Under the pieces are notes generated by a model, which saw only the letters and a program-made list of their open reading frames with translations, did not search any database and was not told the DNA's origin. DNA of 64,000 bases from Cucumis sativus (lineage: Eukaryota > Streptophyta > Magnoliopsida > Cucurbitales > Cucurbitaceae): positions 3,596,001 through 3,660,000 of the forward strand of contig NC_026660.2 of NCBI RefSeq assembly GCF_000004075.3, read 5' to 3'. This document shows, one piece after another, positions 26,096 through 38,800 of the stretch. Position 1 is the stretch's first letter, and the number at the start of each line of letters is the position of its first letter. A program made the translations under genes and the position numbers.

Positions 26096-26877
26096 CTTCA
26101 AACCCCAAAATCTTGCCCGTCTCAGTATCAACCAATAGAGACAAATAAAATCAAATCATATATTTTGTATTGTTGTGAAGAACAAAAACTAGCTGACACC
26201 CAAATTTTTTCAGTGAAAGGGAACGAAACGAATAAATGAATTTGTGGATAAACAATAAATTTAAAGGAGTGGGGAAGAAGAAGAGAGAAAAATAAAATAT
26301 GCAAACAAATGCCACGTCTGTGTCCACGCTGGAATTTGTGACTTGTCACTTCACAATTAACTATGAAAACACATATTAATATTTCCAAAACAAACTTTAG
26401 TCTAATTCTAATATTAGTTTTCCCTGATAAAACAAATAATATTTACAAAATTTCATATTTTAACCCTAATAGATATGAATAGATATTGATACGTTTCTAT
26501 TACTCTAATCGTGATGGAAAGTTATCCGTTTATATCATTGATAAAATTCAAAATTTTACTGTAATCGGTAAATATTTTAGTTTATTTTACTATATATTGA
26601 AAATACTTCATTAATATATCCAATATCATCGTTACAAAAATTCATAAAACATAAAATAAAAATAAAAAAATTACATAATTTATCAAAATAGATTAGATAT
26701 TATATATGTCACAATCTAGTTCAATTTATTACATTGAAAACATCCAAATTAATTTGAGAATAAAATTAAATTAATTAAACTAGGAATAAAAATAAAGTTT
26801 TTAGTAATGGAAAAGGTAAAATTTGTTGCATTTGACCTGAGAAAGGAAGTTGGTTAATGCGTGTGCGTGTGATATGG

Positions 26878-26883
26878 CACGTG
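26878..26883. promoter_or_regulatory. G-box CACGTG
   Basis: A palindromic CACGTG lies about 780 bases upstream of the MFS start codon, inside an unusually GC-rich patch (26862-26905) that stands out from the AT-rich surroundings. It is a plausible bZIP/bHLH site, unproven. Confidence 0.35.
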
Positions 26884-26983
26884 CGCCCACAAGTTGGCGC
26901 GTGAAAAGCTTGTGGCGTTACAATGGAGACTGGAGAGTGGAATTTTGATTGCCAAATAAGGTATCCAATAAAGAATGAAGCAT

Positions 26984-27004
26984 GCCATTGGCCATTGGCC
27001 ATTG
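26984..27004. repeat. Three tandem GCCATTG units (reverse CCAAT boxes)
   Basis: GCCATTG is repeated three times without a gap. On the MFS gene strand this creates two CCAAT motifs about 0.9 kb before the start codon. It is either a small slippage repeat or a pair of NF-Y-type sites. Confidence 0.6.
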
Positions 27005-28242
27005 TATGTATCCACTCCCCATCTTAGTATTATATACGTAGCGACTCCGACTAATTGTTGTTAATTCAACCTTTGATAAGACATAAGTTTAATTTAACAA
27101 TATTGGTTCTTCCATGCTTGCTTTCATCACACAAAAGGAACAAATTAAAATGTTTAAAAAAAAAAGAAGAATTTCCACTTTGGTAAGTTATGATTGAAAC
27201 ATGATTGGGGTTGATAAATGCCATATTTTGCATATTTGTACCCTTCATTTAGATATTGTTTACGAGTGTACAAGTTTTTAAGTATGTTATTTTGACTTAT
27301 ATCGCCCCTAATTAAGTAAAATAGTCTAACACATTTTCTCGAGAAGTGATGGAATGTAGTTATGATAAAATATTGGAAAGCACCAACAGAAGAAGATTAT
27401 ATTGAAAACTATCGCAACAAAATATGTTTGGTGTTACAAATCGAACCTAAGACATTCAATGCAAACATGAAGGATTACATTATAACACAAACTCATCCTA
27501 TTACAACTCACCAACAAAGACGAATTTAGCGTATGTTTAGAGAGGCTCGAGTCATCTCTCAACTTCATGCTCTTTATATTCATTTCAGAAGTTAATCTAG
27601 TGGTAAAATTGTCTTTTAACATTCTCTAGACCCAAATTTAAGCCTTATTCCCTACATTTTCTATAAAACCCCCATCAATAAGATTTATGGATCCGTAATT
27701 GCTCATCAAACATCCCCTTATGACATTTTCAAAATGAATTAGGCCATTTATATGTCATATCTAAGGCATGGAAATGCACAGACGGTGAAGATGTCATGCC
27801 CTAGACCAAGTCAGCATCAAAGACCCTTTCAACATTGCATGGTTGAAAACTTGACAAGTTGGTCATGTGAGCACAATGGATAGGCCCTCAAGAAAGACAC
27901 CTTCATTGGAACTGTCAGCATGTAAGATCGATGTTGATTTCTTAAATTTTTCAAAAGTTATGAGCTTATGATTGTTCACTAAAGGGACACTCATTTACTG
28001 ATCAAAGAGTTTCTTCTCCAACCGCCAGAGAGTGCTTTGTTGTTTGGTATTTGGAGAGGGATAAAGCCCTTGTGAGGTTTGAAAATTCACTTTGAAATTC
28101 AATTTCAAAGACTTTTTTTTTTATAATTATTCTAGAAGTAATGTCTAACTTGATTGAAAACACTTTCTCTTGTGGAGTTTAAGTGTGGAGTTTATTTGTA
28201 CAAACATCTAAAAGAATACTAACAATAATAAAATAAGTAACA

Positions 28243-28370
28243 AGCCTCCTTCACATAAAAATAGCCTCCTTCACATAAAATAAAAATATCATCAAAGCGA
28301 ATTTAATTCAAAACAGTAATTACACATAAAATAAAAATATCATCAAAGCGAGTTTAATTCAACAGTAATT
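28243..28370. repeat. Local tandem duplications downstream of NFU4
   Basis: An 18-bp unit (AGCCTCCTTCACATAAAA) occurs at 28243-28260 and 28263-28280. Overlapping it, a ~50-bp unit starting CACATAAAATAAAAATATC occurs at 28272-28321 and 28323-28370 with one substitution and a 2-bp difference. Near-identity points to recent duplication. Confidence 0.85.
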
Positions 28371-28921
28371 GGTATGAACTTCTACATCGAGGAGGGAGGT
28401 TTGAATCCTTCAACCTCAATAAGAAAAATTTAGAAAAAGGGTCAACTTAGAGAGAAAAATGACTTCAACCATCACACGTTTCTTATCATATAGTAAAGAT
28501 AATCCAAACTACATTTGAAAATGTCCCAACATTCCAAGAAATAGAACAAAAATATTATTATTAAATGAACAATCAAAATCTCACTTACACTATCATATCA
28601 TATATGTTGTCATATCCAAAATATGTCAATCCCTTGAAATCCCAGTTTACGGTTCAATATTCACAAACATCTTTTCGTAGCTAGGAGTAAAAGTTACATG
28701 GTACTCTGCTCTAGAAACCAAGGAGAAAAAAAACAACCTAAACGGCCTCTTTTTATTCTCTGCATAAAAAACAAGTATCCTTATGGCCTGGCCACCCTCA
28801 AGATCAGTGTTAGCTCAACCAAACAAAGAATGAACACAACCAAACCGTATAGGGTATAACCCCCAAGATTCATCATCAGGCTCAACATATAACATAAAAT
28901 GAATAGAGACCAACTCATCTT

Positions 28922-31900
28922 TTACTCCATTTGGCTGGTTGACTTTACATCCTCTTCCTCGACGTCAAATTCTTGTTCCACACCCTTCACCTATACATTG
29001 AGAATACGCATTAAAATTATAGATAATCCAACCACCAAAAAGAATATATATGTCTTTATGGTTCTAAGAAGCATAAGAATCGATATTTTCTATTATACCA
29101 TAGATTAAACCACGAAATATAAAAATAAATAAATAAGCAATAAGATGTCACTAACGTAAATAGAATAAAAACAATACACATGTTAGTTTGTTTAAAATTC
29201 ATAAATGTTTGTTTACTAAACTAAATTTATCTTTGGATTTATATTTGGTTTAAAATATATATAAGCAAAATAGAGAAGTCAGTCTGAAAGTGTGGGGTTG
29301 AGTAAATAAACATTTATGGTTTTTAAATGTATTACAAAGAAAAAAAAAATCATGATAAGGCTGTATTACAAAATAACTTTGTGTAATTTGTACACCACCA
29401 AGAGGCGTTATGGTGCACAGGAGCCCAAAAAGAATCAAAAGAATTGAACTCATCCACAAAACTCTTACTATTCCTTTTGTTCCAAAAATGCCACAAAAAC
29501 GAGCGAGTAGCACATCTTCAGAAGATTTTTCCTTCTCCACAAAAGCTGCCACCATTCAACCATCCATCATCCACTCGTCAATCCTCCTGGGGAGACAACC
29601 ATCTAACCCAAAAGTGTAAAAAAATTCTACTCCACCCTTTGGAAGCGAATTCAGTGTAAGAATAAATTATCTAAGGTCTCAACCTCCTTCAGGCAAAGAT
29701 GATACAGGGAAGGGGAAAGAGGTCAATTAGGAAACCTCCTTTGGAGCTTGTCATGAGTATTGAGGCTTCTATAAGCAAAGGACCGAAGGAAAATCTTCGT
29801 CTTTTATGGAATTTTTGATTTCCAAATAAGATTAACCAAAGGGATCACAATTTTTAGGGCCCCTGTAGTCAACTTAAGGAATGTAGACTTGGTTGAAAAC
29901 ATGCCCAAAGCCTCCAACCTCCACCGTAAGCTATCCTTGGTTCTATTCACCACCCAATTGGTCAACAATTGAGTGAAGGCAACATAGCTGCCAACTTCTC
30001 AATCAAATAATCTTCTCCTTAACCCTAAATCCCAAGTCTGACTCGAATCAATCCAACAATCCACCACCATAACATTCTTTTTAGAGGAAATAACATAGAT
30101 ATCACAGTATAAGGTTGCAAGAGGTTGGGTAGCATATCAAGATCATCCCAAAACCTTATATTTCTCCCATCACCAACAACAAAGTCAACAAAGGTAAAAA
30201 GTTGGTCTTTTTGCTTTAAAATACCATTCCATAATATGAAGCTTCCTTTGTTTCTCGACTTAACAAGCTCACTTCCAATTAACAAGATGGGTAGCCGGAT
30301 TACTAATTCCTCCACCCCAAAAAAAGTCCCGGACAACCTCAAAGCCTTCAATAAGGAGAAGAAGTAGCACAGTAAGCTTTGAAGAACCGACTGAGCAAGA
30401 GTTAGCCTACCCTTTCTATAAAGGACCAAAGATTGATCCCAATGAGAGAAGTTTTGGAAGCGTTGAGGGAGAGGCCCAATCCGAGTAATAAAAGGTTAAC
30501 AATAGACCACCAAGCCCTCAAATTCTCATCACACCAAGAACAAAAGATCAAAATATCATCTGAACACTTAAGGTGCGTAACCTCTGCCGATGGATTGCCA
30601 AAGGAGAAGCCTTTGATCATTCTTCTTTGATTACAATACCGAACAATATTATTGAAAGCATCACCAACGATGGTGAATAAGAAAAGCAAGAGAGGATCCC
30701 CCTGCCGAAGACCTATTTGAGCAATTTTTGGTTTTTATAATTTTTCCAAATATCCATCAACATTTTATTAATATCTCCAGAAAATTAAGACCTCTATACT
30801 TACATCACATCGATATTTTAAACTTGGGTTAGAACTAAGCATGTCAATAATGTTGATAGTATGGGATTCCATCTCAAAACCATTTGGCAATGAGAGGAGT
30901 AGCCCATCTATATATTATATGGAGTGTGAGTCTTCTTGGATTTTTCAACGCGGAACTCTTAACACCTCCAACATGTAACACCATTTCGTTTCTATTTTCT
31001 CCCTTAAATATGATTATCTACATGATCCATAAAAACATGAGCTTACAAATATGCAAAAATCATATAACTCTCACCTCAGGTACATAATGCATCAACATAT
31101 TCTCAATGCCAGATTTTAGAGTGACGGATGAGCTTGGGCAGCCACTGCATGCTCCTTGCATTCTCAATGTCACAATACCAGTTTCTCTGAAGAAAACAGA
31201 AATGCAAAAATCAGTGTATATAAAGCAATCATGCATATAACTCCCGATACTTTAAAGAACACCTTTAACCAAATGCAGCCAAACCTACTCATTGTATCCT
31301 CTGTATTCAATATCCCCACCATCATCTTGCACAGCTGGTCGAATACGAGTCTCAAGCAGCTCTTTAATCATAGCAACAGTCTCAGAATCATCCTAAAAAG
31401 TAGGTACAAGTATAAGATCTATTAAGAACTGAGGTGTATCAATCTACTAGAATAATAAGAATATACATGATGTTTCAAATTCCAACAATACAAATATACC
31501 CTTTAAGGAAAGATTCAATACTTGCAGCATGACAATAACCACCATGAGGTCAAACCTCGAAATTAAATATTACAAACAAATTAATTGACATCTAATAGAA
31601 GATGTGGACAAACTCATCTTTTAGGTAGGCAACTCCAACTTCATTAATCAAACATGCTCATTTTAATAAAAACTAACCAGAGAGTTTAACTGATTGAAAA
31701 CAAAATACAACTACAATAACTTTGTGTAAGCCCTTTTCAATTCTCTAGGTCTTCCAAGCGACACAATAGCTCACATTTCTCTGCTTTTGTATTAATGGAA
31801 AGGGTCATTACTTAACAAAAAAACAACAAAACTGGAAAAAACAAAAGGTTACTAATTTGACTAGGAGAAAATTGATCCATATAGAAATCAGAAAACAAGT

Positions 31901-33869
31901 TTAGCCAAAGTTGTACAACTTGTACTTATACCCAAAAGAGTAAAATTGTATAACAGTAAGTTCGATAAGAAAATGGTGCATAAGTCTTCCATAGAAATTA
32001 CCATTATCATGAAAACAACTATAAGCAGCAGCACAGTATGCTATTAATACAGCCTCAAGTACTTATAAACTGAAGTACGATATCATATTTCTATATTAGT
32101 ACTCAAGGAACATAAACAATCTATGTATATTGATTAATGTGGTTTCACCAAGTAACTCTCGTTCGACCTTGTATTACATTGTGTAGAGAGAGTGTAGCAA
32201 GAGAGGAAAGAGAATAATATAGAAAAGCATAATTTGTGATCAAGACATAAACTAACATAATCATAAATATCCCCAGACAAAAAAAGTAAATAAGTGTATC
32301 AACTTTTTCATTACTGCTTCTATTAAAAATTTTGGAGAAAAGTGAGCACTACGTGATCTGAAAATTTGATTTTCTTCTTAATGAGTAAGAATCTAACAAT
32401 GAAGTGAACCAGTTAGAAGACATACTTCTTTGATGGCTGTGTCCATGGCGGCAGCAGTTTTAGAGTCTAGAAACAGTGGTTGCCCAGAAGAATAGAAGTC
32501 CATGATAGCAGCAAAAATTTCAGGCTTTAGAAAATCCCATGAAGCGTCATTTGATTTTGTTACCGTAACAAAATCTGATCCAAAGAAAACTCGAACGACA
32601 CCTGCACAAGCAATTGAGAAAGCCCCACACCAGGAATCAATAAAACCAGTGAGAATATCAGGAATCCATCATCAAGTCATTATATCAATTAAAATAATCA
32701 TCGTGAGCATATCACACCAGCAGCCACCCACGTTTTGACTAAATACTGAATTCACTCATTCAAAGTCCATGAATCAATCAACACAATAAAAAAAAAAAAA
32801 GACGCTGTGTGGGTGTTTCAGCTTGCAACTTCAAGTGTGTAGAGTCGGCTATTATAGTTCACTCCATCTTTGGAGATCCTATTACAACAGTCGGTGTTTT
32901 CAACTACTATAACCTACCATGGGTACACACGGACTACAATAACCAGCTCAATGCCCCCAAACACCCCTTGAGTGTATAACTTCAACTAACTTCATTTAGA
33001 AAACAATCATTTCCATGGAGAGCGAAGAAGCACTCAACTAAGTTCAAACTTGAAAGTTGAAAAACAAGAAAAGTAACAATGTATATTTGTAAGAAAGAAC
33101 ATTCAAATATCAAAATGTTTACTGAACACAATCTTCGCATTTAGGAAATTAGATGATAATTGAAGGGATTCATACTCAGAAATCAGAATGTTGCCTTGAA
33201 AATAAACCCAACAAAAAGAGAGAGAAAAAGAGCGCGGTGCAGAGATTAAAATTAATAGAAGTATAGTGGAGTTATGAAGCCCTCAACGTTAATGTTGATA
33301 GGCTTCAAATTTGAAAATGCAGGAAATGGCAGAAGAAGGGAAATGAGTTTCCAATTTGAAAATCAAACAGAAAGCTAAAAAGGATAGTATGGGTTCCAAT
33401 ATGTACCATCGACACCATAGAGGGCCTTTGCTAGTGGGGAGTTCATAGCAGAACGGGCATTAGGAAAATCTGCACTCCCAACTTCCATAACAGGCTTTCC
33501 AGGATAGAACATGAGAGACGAAGGATTGGGTGTAGATTGAGTTTCAATGAACATCGTTCTCCTCTGTCCTGAATGCAACAAGATTTAAACAGATATATAC
33601 AACAAAAAAAAAAAAAAAAAAACCTTTGATAAGCAAATTTTCCATTAAGGGTTCGTCAAAGCCTACGCACCTCCGAATTGAATCGATTTCCAGGAGCGCA
33701 AGGAAGAATCGGAGCAAATTGTAGACGATATAGAACAGGAAGCAGGTTCTTCACCCCCGAACATGGAAGAAGTTGTTGCAGCTGAGAAGAATCGGGTGTT
33801 CCCACCCCCATGAAAACCCAGTGATGGAATTCTTCGAGCTCGGAGAATCAATCTTCCTAAGCCCTTCAT
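28922..33869 (-). CDS. NFU4: NifU-like Fe-S scaffold protein 4, mitochondrial
   Basis: An NFU-type iron-sulfur carrier that hands [4Fe-4S] clusters to mitochondrial targets; plant NFU4/NFU5 support lipoyl synthase. Minus-strand exons: 33671-33869, 33407-33568, 32426-32601, 31289-31392, 31075-31186, 28922-28990. Phases close, giving 273 aa. Residues 1 to about 70 are an Arg/Ser-rich mitochondrial presequence ([16 protein letters not shown]). The Nfu_N domain starts at [19 protein letters not shown] and includes [13 protein letters not shown]. The NifU domain follows, with [13 protein letters not shown] and the cluster-binding CSGC at Cys227/Cys230, then [12 protein letters not shown]. The last 23-codon exon (VKGVEQEF...) is split off by a 2.1-kb intron that holds a LINE fragment. 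The ATG at 33869 was chosen; an upstream in-frame TTG is not used. NFU5 is a close paralog, so the number is less certain than the family. Confidence 0.94.
29310..30735 (-). mobile_element. 5'-truncated LINE in the last NFU4 intron
   Basis: The minus strand carries a non-LTR reverse transcriptase remnant. It reads [19 protein letters not shown] at about 30660-30720, then a decayed catalytic box (CSDDILIF for the usual FADD) near 30560. The post-RT segment ([28 protein letters not shown]) covers 30025-30429 in another frame, so at least one frameshift exists. The 29400-29620 part corresponds to the C-terminal region after the Cys/His (zf-RVT) motif. Ends are approximate and no target duplication was found. 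It shares the same orientation as its host gene. Confidence 0.8.
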
Positions 33870-35891
33870 TCTTTCTTTCAACTGTGTTTTGCCGATTGAA
33901 GAGTTCTTCTGTTAAATAAGAAGAAGCTAAGGAAGAGGAAGAGCATCGGTTCGGTCCATTACTCCCCCGGTTCGAGTTGGTCTAGAGCCGGGGTCGATTG
34001 GAATGTTGATGAGGTTAAAATATGGAAAAAGTGGTTACATTTATGTACGTTTGATGTTGTTGTGTAAGGAAGTTTTTGGTAATGAAAATGAGATAGGCGA
34101 GACCAACTTCCAAGTTGTAATCAAAATCCACACCTCAATCTAATTCAGCTTCAAAATTAGATGAAAAATTACATGCAAAATTTTTATGATTTTATTACAT
34201 ATCCTAAGTATCACATCTTTCATTTTACTTCCTATATTTTATCCAATTTTAGTCCACTAAACTTTCAACGATTCTTAAAATTTAGTCCTTCATGTTAGTT
34301 TATTGTTGATATGGAAAAAAAAAATTAATGGAAAAAAAAAATTAATCTATTAGCAAAATCATTTCACGTTAAATTTCTTTAGATGTGATGTGAAAACTGA
34401 ACACAACTCAAATACAAAAATCAATAAAATATAATATTAAACTAATAAAATAATAATATATAATAAAAAATTAAATTTTCTCTCATTTTTCTAACTAATT
34501 GGAAACTTCTCCGATATATGCGTACTATTTATACGCAATTTGACAAGTATAAAGTGAGTTACATGGCCACTAAAAGTGAGTATGTTTAAGTAATTTTGCA
34601 AGTATGAGATGGGTTACGTGGCCACAAAAGATTAATCTCCTCTAAACACATGGCATGGATATTAGATGATTGATGGAAAGACTTGTGACTATGACCACTA
34701 AGCACACTAACGAGTATCTATATTGTTATATTAATATTTATAAAAGAATGAAAAATATTGTCATCTTTTAACTCTTATAAAGTAAATTTGAGTGACTAGA
34801 TTTAAGGTTTAACATGAAATTTTGAAATTTTCTCAACAAAGAAACATTTTCATCCATAAAATTTGAAATTTATATGTATTTTGATCCAAAGATTGAAAAC
34901 ATACTTTAATCTCCAGCGTTTGATAAATGCTTCTAAATGGCATTTAAGATCGTTTTTAAATCAATGAAATGATTATGAGACGACGTAGATAATAACGGTA
35001 TTTGATGAACTGTGAATTGTAATGAATTAGTTTGAAAATCAATTAAAAATAAATAAAGATAAGTTTGTAAATCTTTTTCGTTTATGCTTCCAATTGTACT
35101 ATTTTTTTAAATTATAAATTTAATTCATTCACTTTTAAATTGGTGTTTTCTTTTTCTTGAATTTTTAAAAATCCTTAAACATTGAAATTAAGCCATCAAT
35201 CTCAGCGGTGTATTTAAAAGAATTTTGAACTTCCAAATTTTCTTAACTCATCCCGAATGTTCGCAAAAAAGTTTAAGAATCTAGTGGACATAAAATTCAA
35301 GTTTATGTATTACAAGATCAAATTCTTACACAAAAGTGTTCGGAGGCATTCAAAAATAACTTATATTTTAAACCATTTTAATCAAAGGAATTTAAATACA
35401 AATGGCTTTTGAAAAACACTTTGTGAATCCAAACAGGTCCCATGGTAGACATAATTCATTCAAAATTAACCCTAAACCCAAATGTTTATAACCTGTTCTC
35501 AAGTTCATTTCTTCTTATAAACCTCTAAATCGAGCCATTTAATAACTGAAAACAACAAATGTTATTTCTTCAAACTCCATTTTATTAATTTGGTTAAGTG
35601 AGAACAACGATACCTTAAGAAGCTTAGTCTCTCGGACAGATATTAACAGACATGGAAGATAGCATTTTGTGGTGTGGAAATATCCCATTCTTCAAATCTA
35701 TACAAGTGAAAGGTGAAAACAAGGTCTTTGAAGTTGATCAGCTCACAATATTATCATATGGGAGCTCGAAATTTCAAATTATGGAAATTATGGAAATTCT
35801 GGAAATGACGAGAACATGAGATCCAACTTTTGTATGACCTCTCAACCACTTTCAAACCTTACATTGGAGATCATGTTGTTCCTTTGAGATC
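33870..35891. other. Intergenic region, NFU4 promoter to ACR12 3' end
   Basis: NFU4 leader and promoter lie in the first ~150 bases (a GC-richer patch with CCGGGGTCGATTGG near 33990). The remainder is AT-rich, with phrases such as TTTTAGTCC...AAATTTAGTCC (34240-34300) that resemble MITE ends, but I could not pair two ends confidently. No coding region was recognised. Confidence 0.5.
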
Positions 35892-38800
35892 TTAGTAACT
35901 ATCTATGTCTGTCTCCGGCCTCCGCAGGTAGTAACGTAGACAATTTACCACAACCTGCACATATTATAAACATATTGAAATTTGTTACAAGATTTTTTTT
36001 TACACTACTTTTTAGTATGATAACAAATGTGGAGTGGGGAGATTTGAATCTAAAATTAACATGAAGGGAGAACTTAAAACAGCCCAATGGAAGTCTAAAA
36101 GTTGGGCAAGTTGCAAAAATCATCCTTAAACTATCATAATAGTTGCAATAATTTTTTTAATATTTATGAGTGTATGAACTTACTCACACCTCGACTAATT
36201 TCACACGATAACTCGTCTGATCTTGTAATACAACTGTGGGTATCAAGAAAACATGTAGGATATTAAATCCTATATAGGTGACCACCATTAATATTAAGTC
36301 CATGACCTATTCTACCATCTAACTTTCAATGGTAAAAATTGAGCTCGCATGTGTGTAATCGTGAGAGCTCAATGGTAAATTTTAGGATATAAGTGCAACC
36401 AACTATCACAAGGTGGCTTTTGCAGTTTGCCCCCTACTTTTATATCAATTGGAGTCAAGCAAAATGTTTGTCACTCCACATTCTTGTTCATCAAGAGAAT
36501 TTTGTTTTCCTAACCACAATTTATTCCATTGGAGTTCCAAAATACTAGGCAGGATCACTAATGTAAATGATTAAACCAGTGGTTGGTAGTTTGAGGTGTA
36601 AAAAAAAAGAGAAGATTCAACTTTAATCTGCATCGTGAATCTGAAAAGGCGAATGTAATAAAAAGTTTTACACTGCCTAAACAACAAGGATTAATCAGCA
36701 AATAAGCATGTTTAATCCAATATATGTGTGTGTGATTAACTTATTTCATGGTGTTTTTAAGTACTATTATTATTAAACACTTCCTTTCTTTTTCAAAAGT
36801 GCTAAAAACGAGAATCTAAGGTTACATTTTTAATATGCCCAAAACACCCACAGAATACCATGTACGTTATTTACCTGAGATAAGGAACTATTCAGTGCAG
36901 CTCCCCCATAACTGACATGAAACTTGTCCTTGGCGACCAACCCCTAAAGATCAAAGTTGAAATATTGTCATCACAAATCAGAGGAAGACAAAGAAAAAGA
37001 ATAAGAGAATGGAAGGGCAGGCGCCTTTACTTCTGTATCTATCTCTGCAGATTCAACATCGATATTGATATCCGCAAGCATTTTTATAACTTCAAGCAGC
37101 AGTCCAGGGCGGTCTGCTGTCTCTAAATAAAGTAGGCTACAAATTGAAAAGAAAAAAAAAAAAAAGATAATAATTGAACAATTAGCTCCCGCCAATTTGA
37201 GAACTAATTGCAGAGTTGTACTCTAAAAAAATGTAATAGATTGATATCAGATAGATGAGAAGCGATAAAACTTTTCGCAACAAAATTGTAGCAAGTTATT
37301 TTAAATCAAGAAGAGCAAACCTCCTTTTAGGTCCATCAGCTTTCACATGAACATGAGTTGCAATATCAACGTCAAGCTGCATGAAGCAAAATAGAAATAC
37401 GGACCTCACTACCATTAAAAGGGGGGGACAAAAGAACACACAAAAAAAAAATTAATTGGACCCCCAGCACCAAAGCGACTATTTCTGTGTACTGAAGTCT
37501 GATGAACCAAAAACTACACTCAAGATCCTGAACTTGCAACTTCATGCATGACCAATGAAGAGATAACAAAAGAATGATGGCCCATTCACTTGGAAAAAAG
37601 ACCTTAATTTTGAAGGGAAGAGAATTTCACTCCAAGACAATTGTGATCCATTTAGCTCGAGAGAGTAGAGGAATTATAGGAACAATGCCAAACTTTCAGA
37701 TCATTTTAATTCACTCAGGACAAAAACAAAATTGAAAGGGGATCATCAAAGCAGCATTGAATGTATAGAGATAGGAAATAATAGGTCATTTGCTAGTTAA
37801 AACGAATCATATCTTTTAAGGGGAGGGAAAGTGCAAAACAGTGTTAAGTAAATAAATTCAAAAATCAAGTCCACAAGGAAAAAAATTACTAGACTAATTT
37901 TCATAGAAAAGATAAAAGAAAATAAACCCATTTGTTGTAAACAAAAATTTCCTAGAACTACATTACAGAAAGCTATTTTTAAGAAGAAAAGGGACAATGA
38001 CTTGCTGCAAAATCTATCACAGATACTCGTACGTCTGCAATATATCAAATCGAATCCAATTATTTATGAACATAAGTAATGGAATACAAGAAGGATTTCT
38101 AGTCATTTAATAAAATAGAAAGCCAATACTCGGTAAGAGGGTGTGAATATTTGCACTAATACAATGCATTGAGAGTTGAATCAAGTAAAGCCTCAAAAGA
38201 AACATAAATATCATTAAATCAAGAAAAAATTGAACATTTATGCAGCTCAAGTCACTTTAGATTCCATGTTCACAGCAAAAAGAAAAATAATAATAAATAA
38301 TGGTAACTGCAAATATTAATGAAAGTCTGAAGAAACATGTAACAAGTTAAATTGAAGAATAGGAATACAGTAACGGCTTCTTGGCCTTCTGGGTACTTTG
38401 GAAATTTGCCAATCTTTATATTTCTAAATAAATTAGGAGTGATAAGAATAAGATTTGGGACACGGCTAAAGTTAATCCTTTTACCAGGCTTTGACACTTA
38501 AATCAAACCCTGCTGCAATTAGCTAGTTGGAAATTCTTGGCTAGATCCTCTTCGTATGGCAGTTTTATTAACAGTATCAAATTTTTAGAAAAAATTAAAA
38601 AAGAAAAAGAGAAAACACCATCTAGAGGACAAAAGACTCCTCGGATTGGAGGTATGGTTTTATTTCCTATAAATAAAATTATTTATTCATAAAAGACTTC
38701 TCAGATTGGAGGATTGGAGCTATACCTTCTTCTCTGGAGGCTGAATTCCAAAAGCCTCACCCATTGCAAGCTGTTGACTAGATTCCTACCAAGAAACTAG

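Larger units (their letters stand above)
26096..28921. other. Intergenic region between the MFS and NFU4 genes
   Basis: The right-hand part (28243-28921) lies downstream of NFU4 and the left part is the MFS promoter side. It contains the G-box and CCAAT cluster and a local duplication at 28243-28370. Near 28395 a GGTTTGAATCC-like string resembles a pol III B box and may be a SINE scrap. No coding gene was recognised. Confidence 0.5.
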
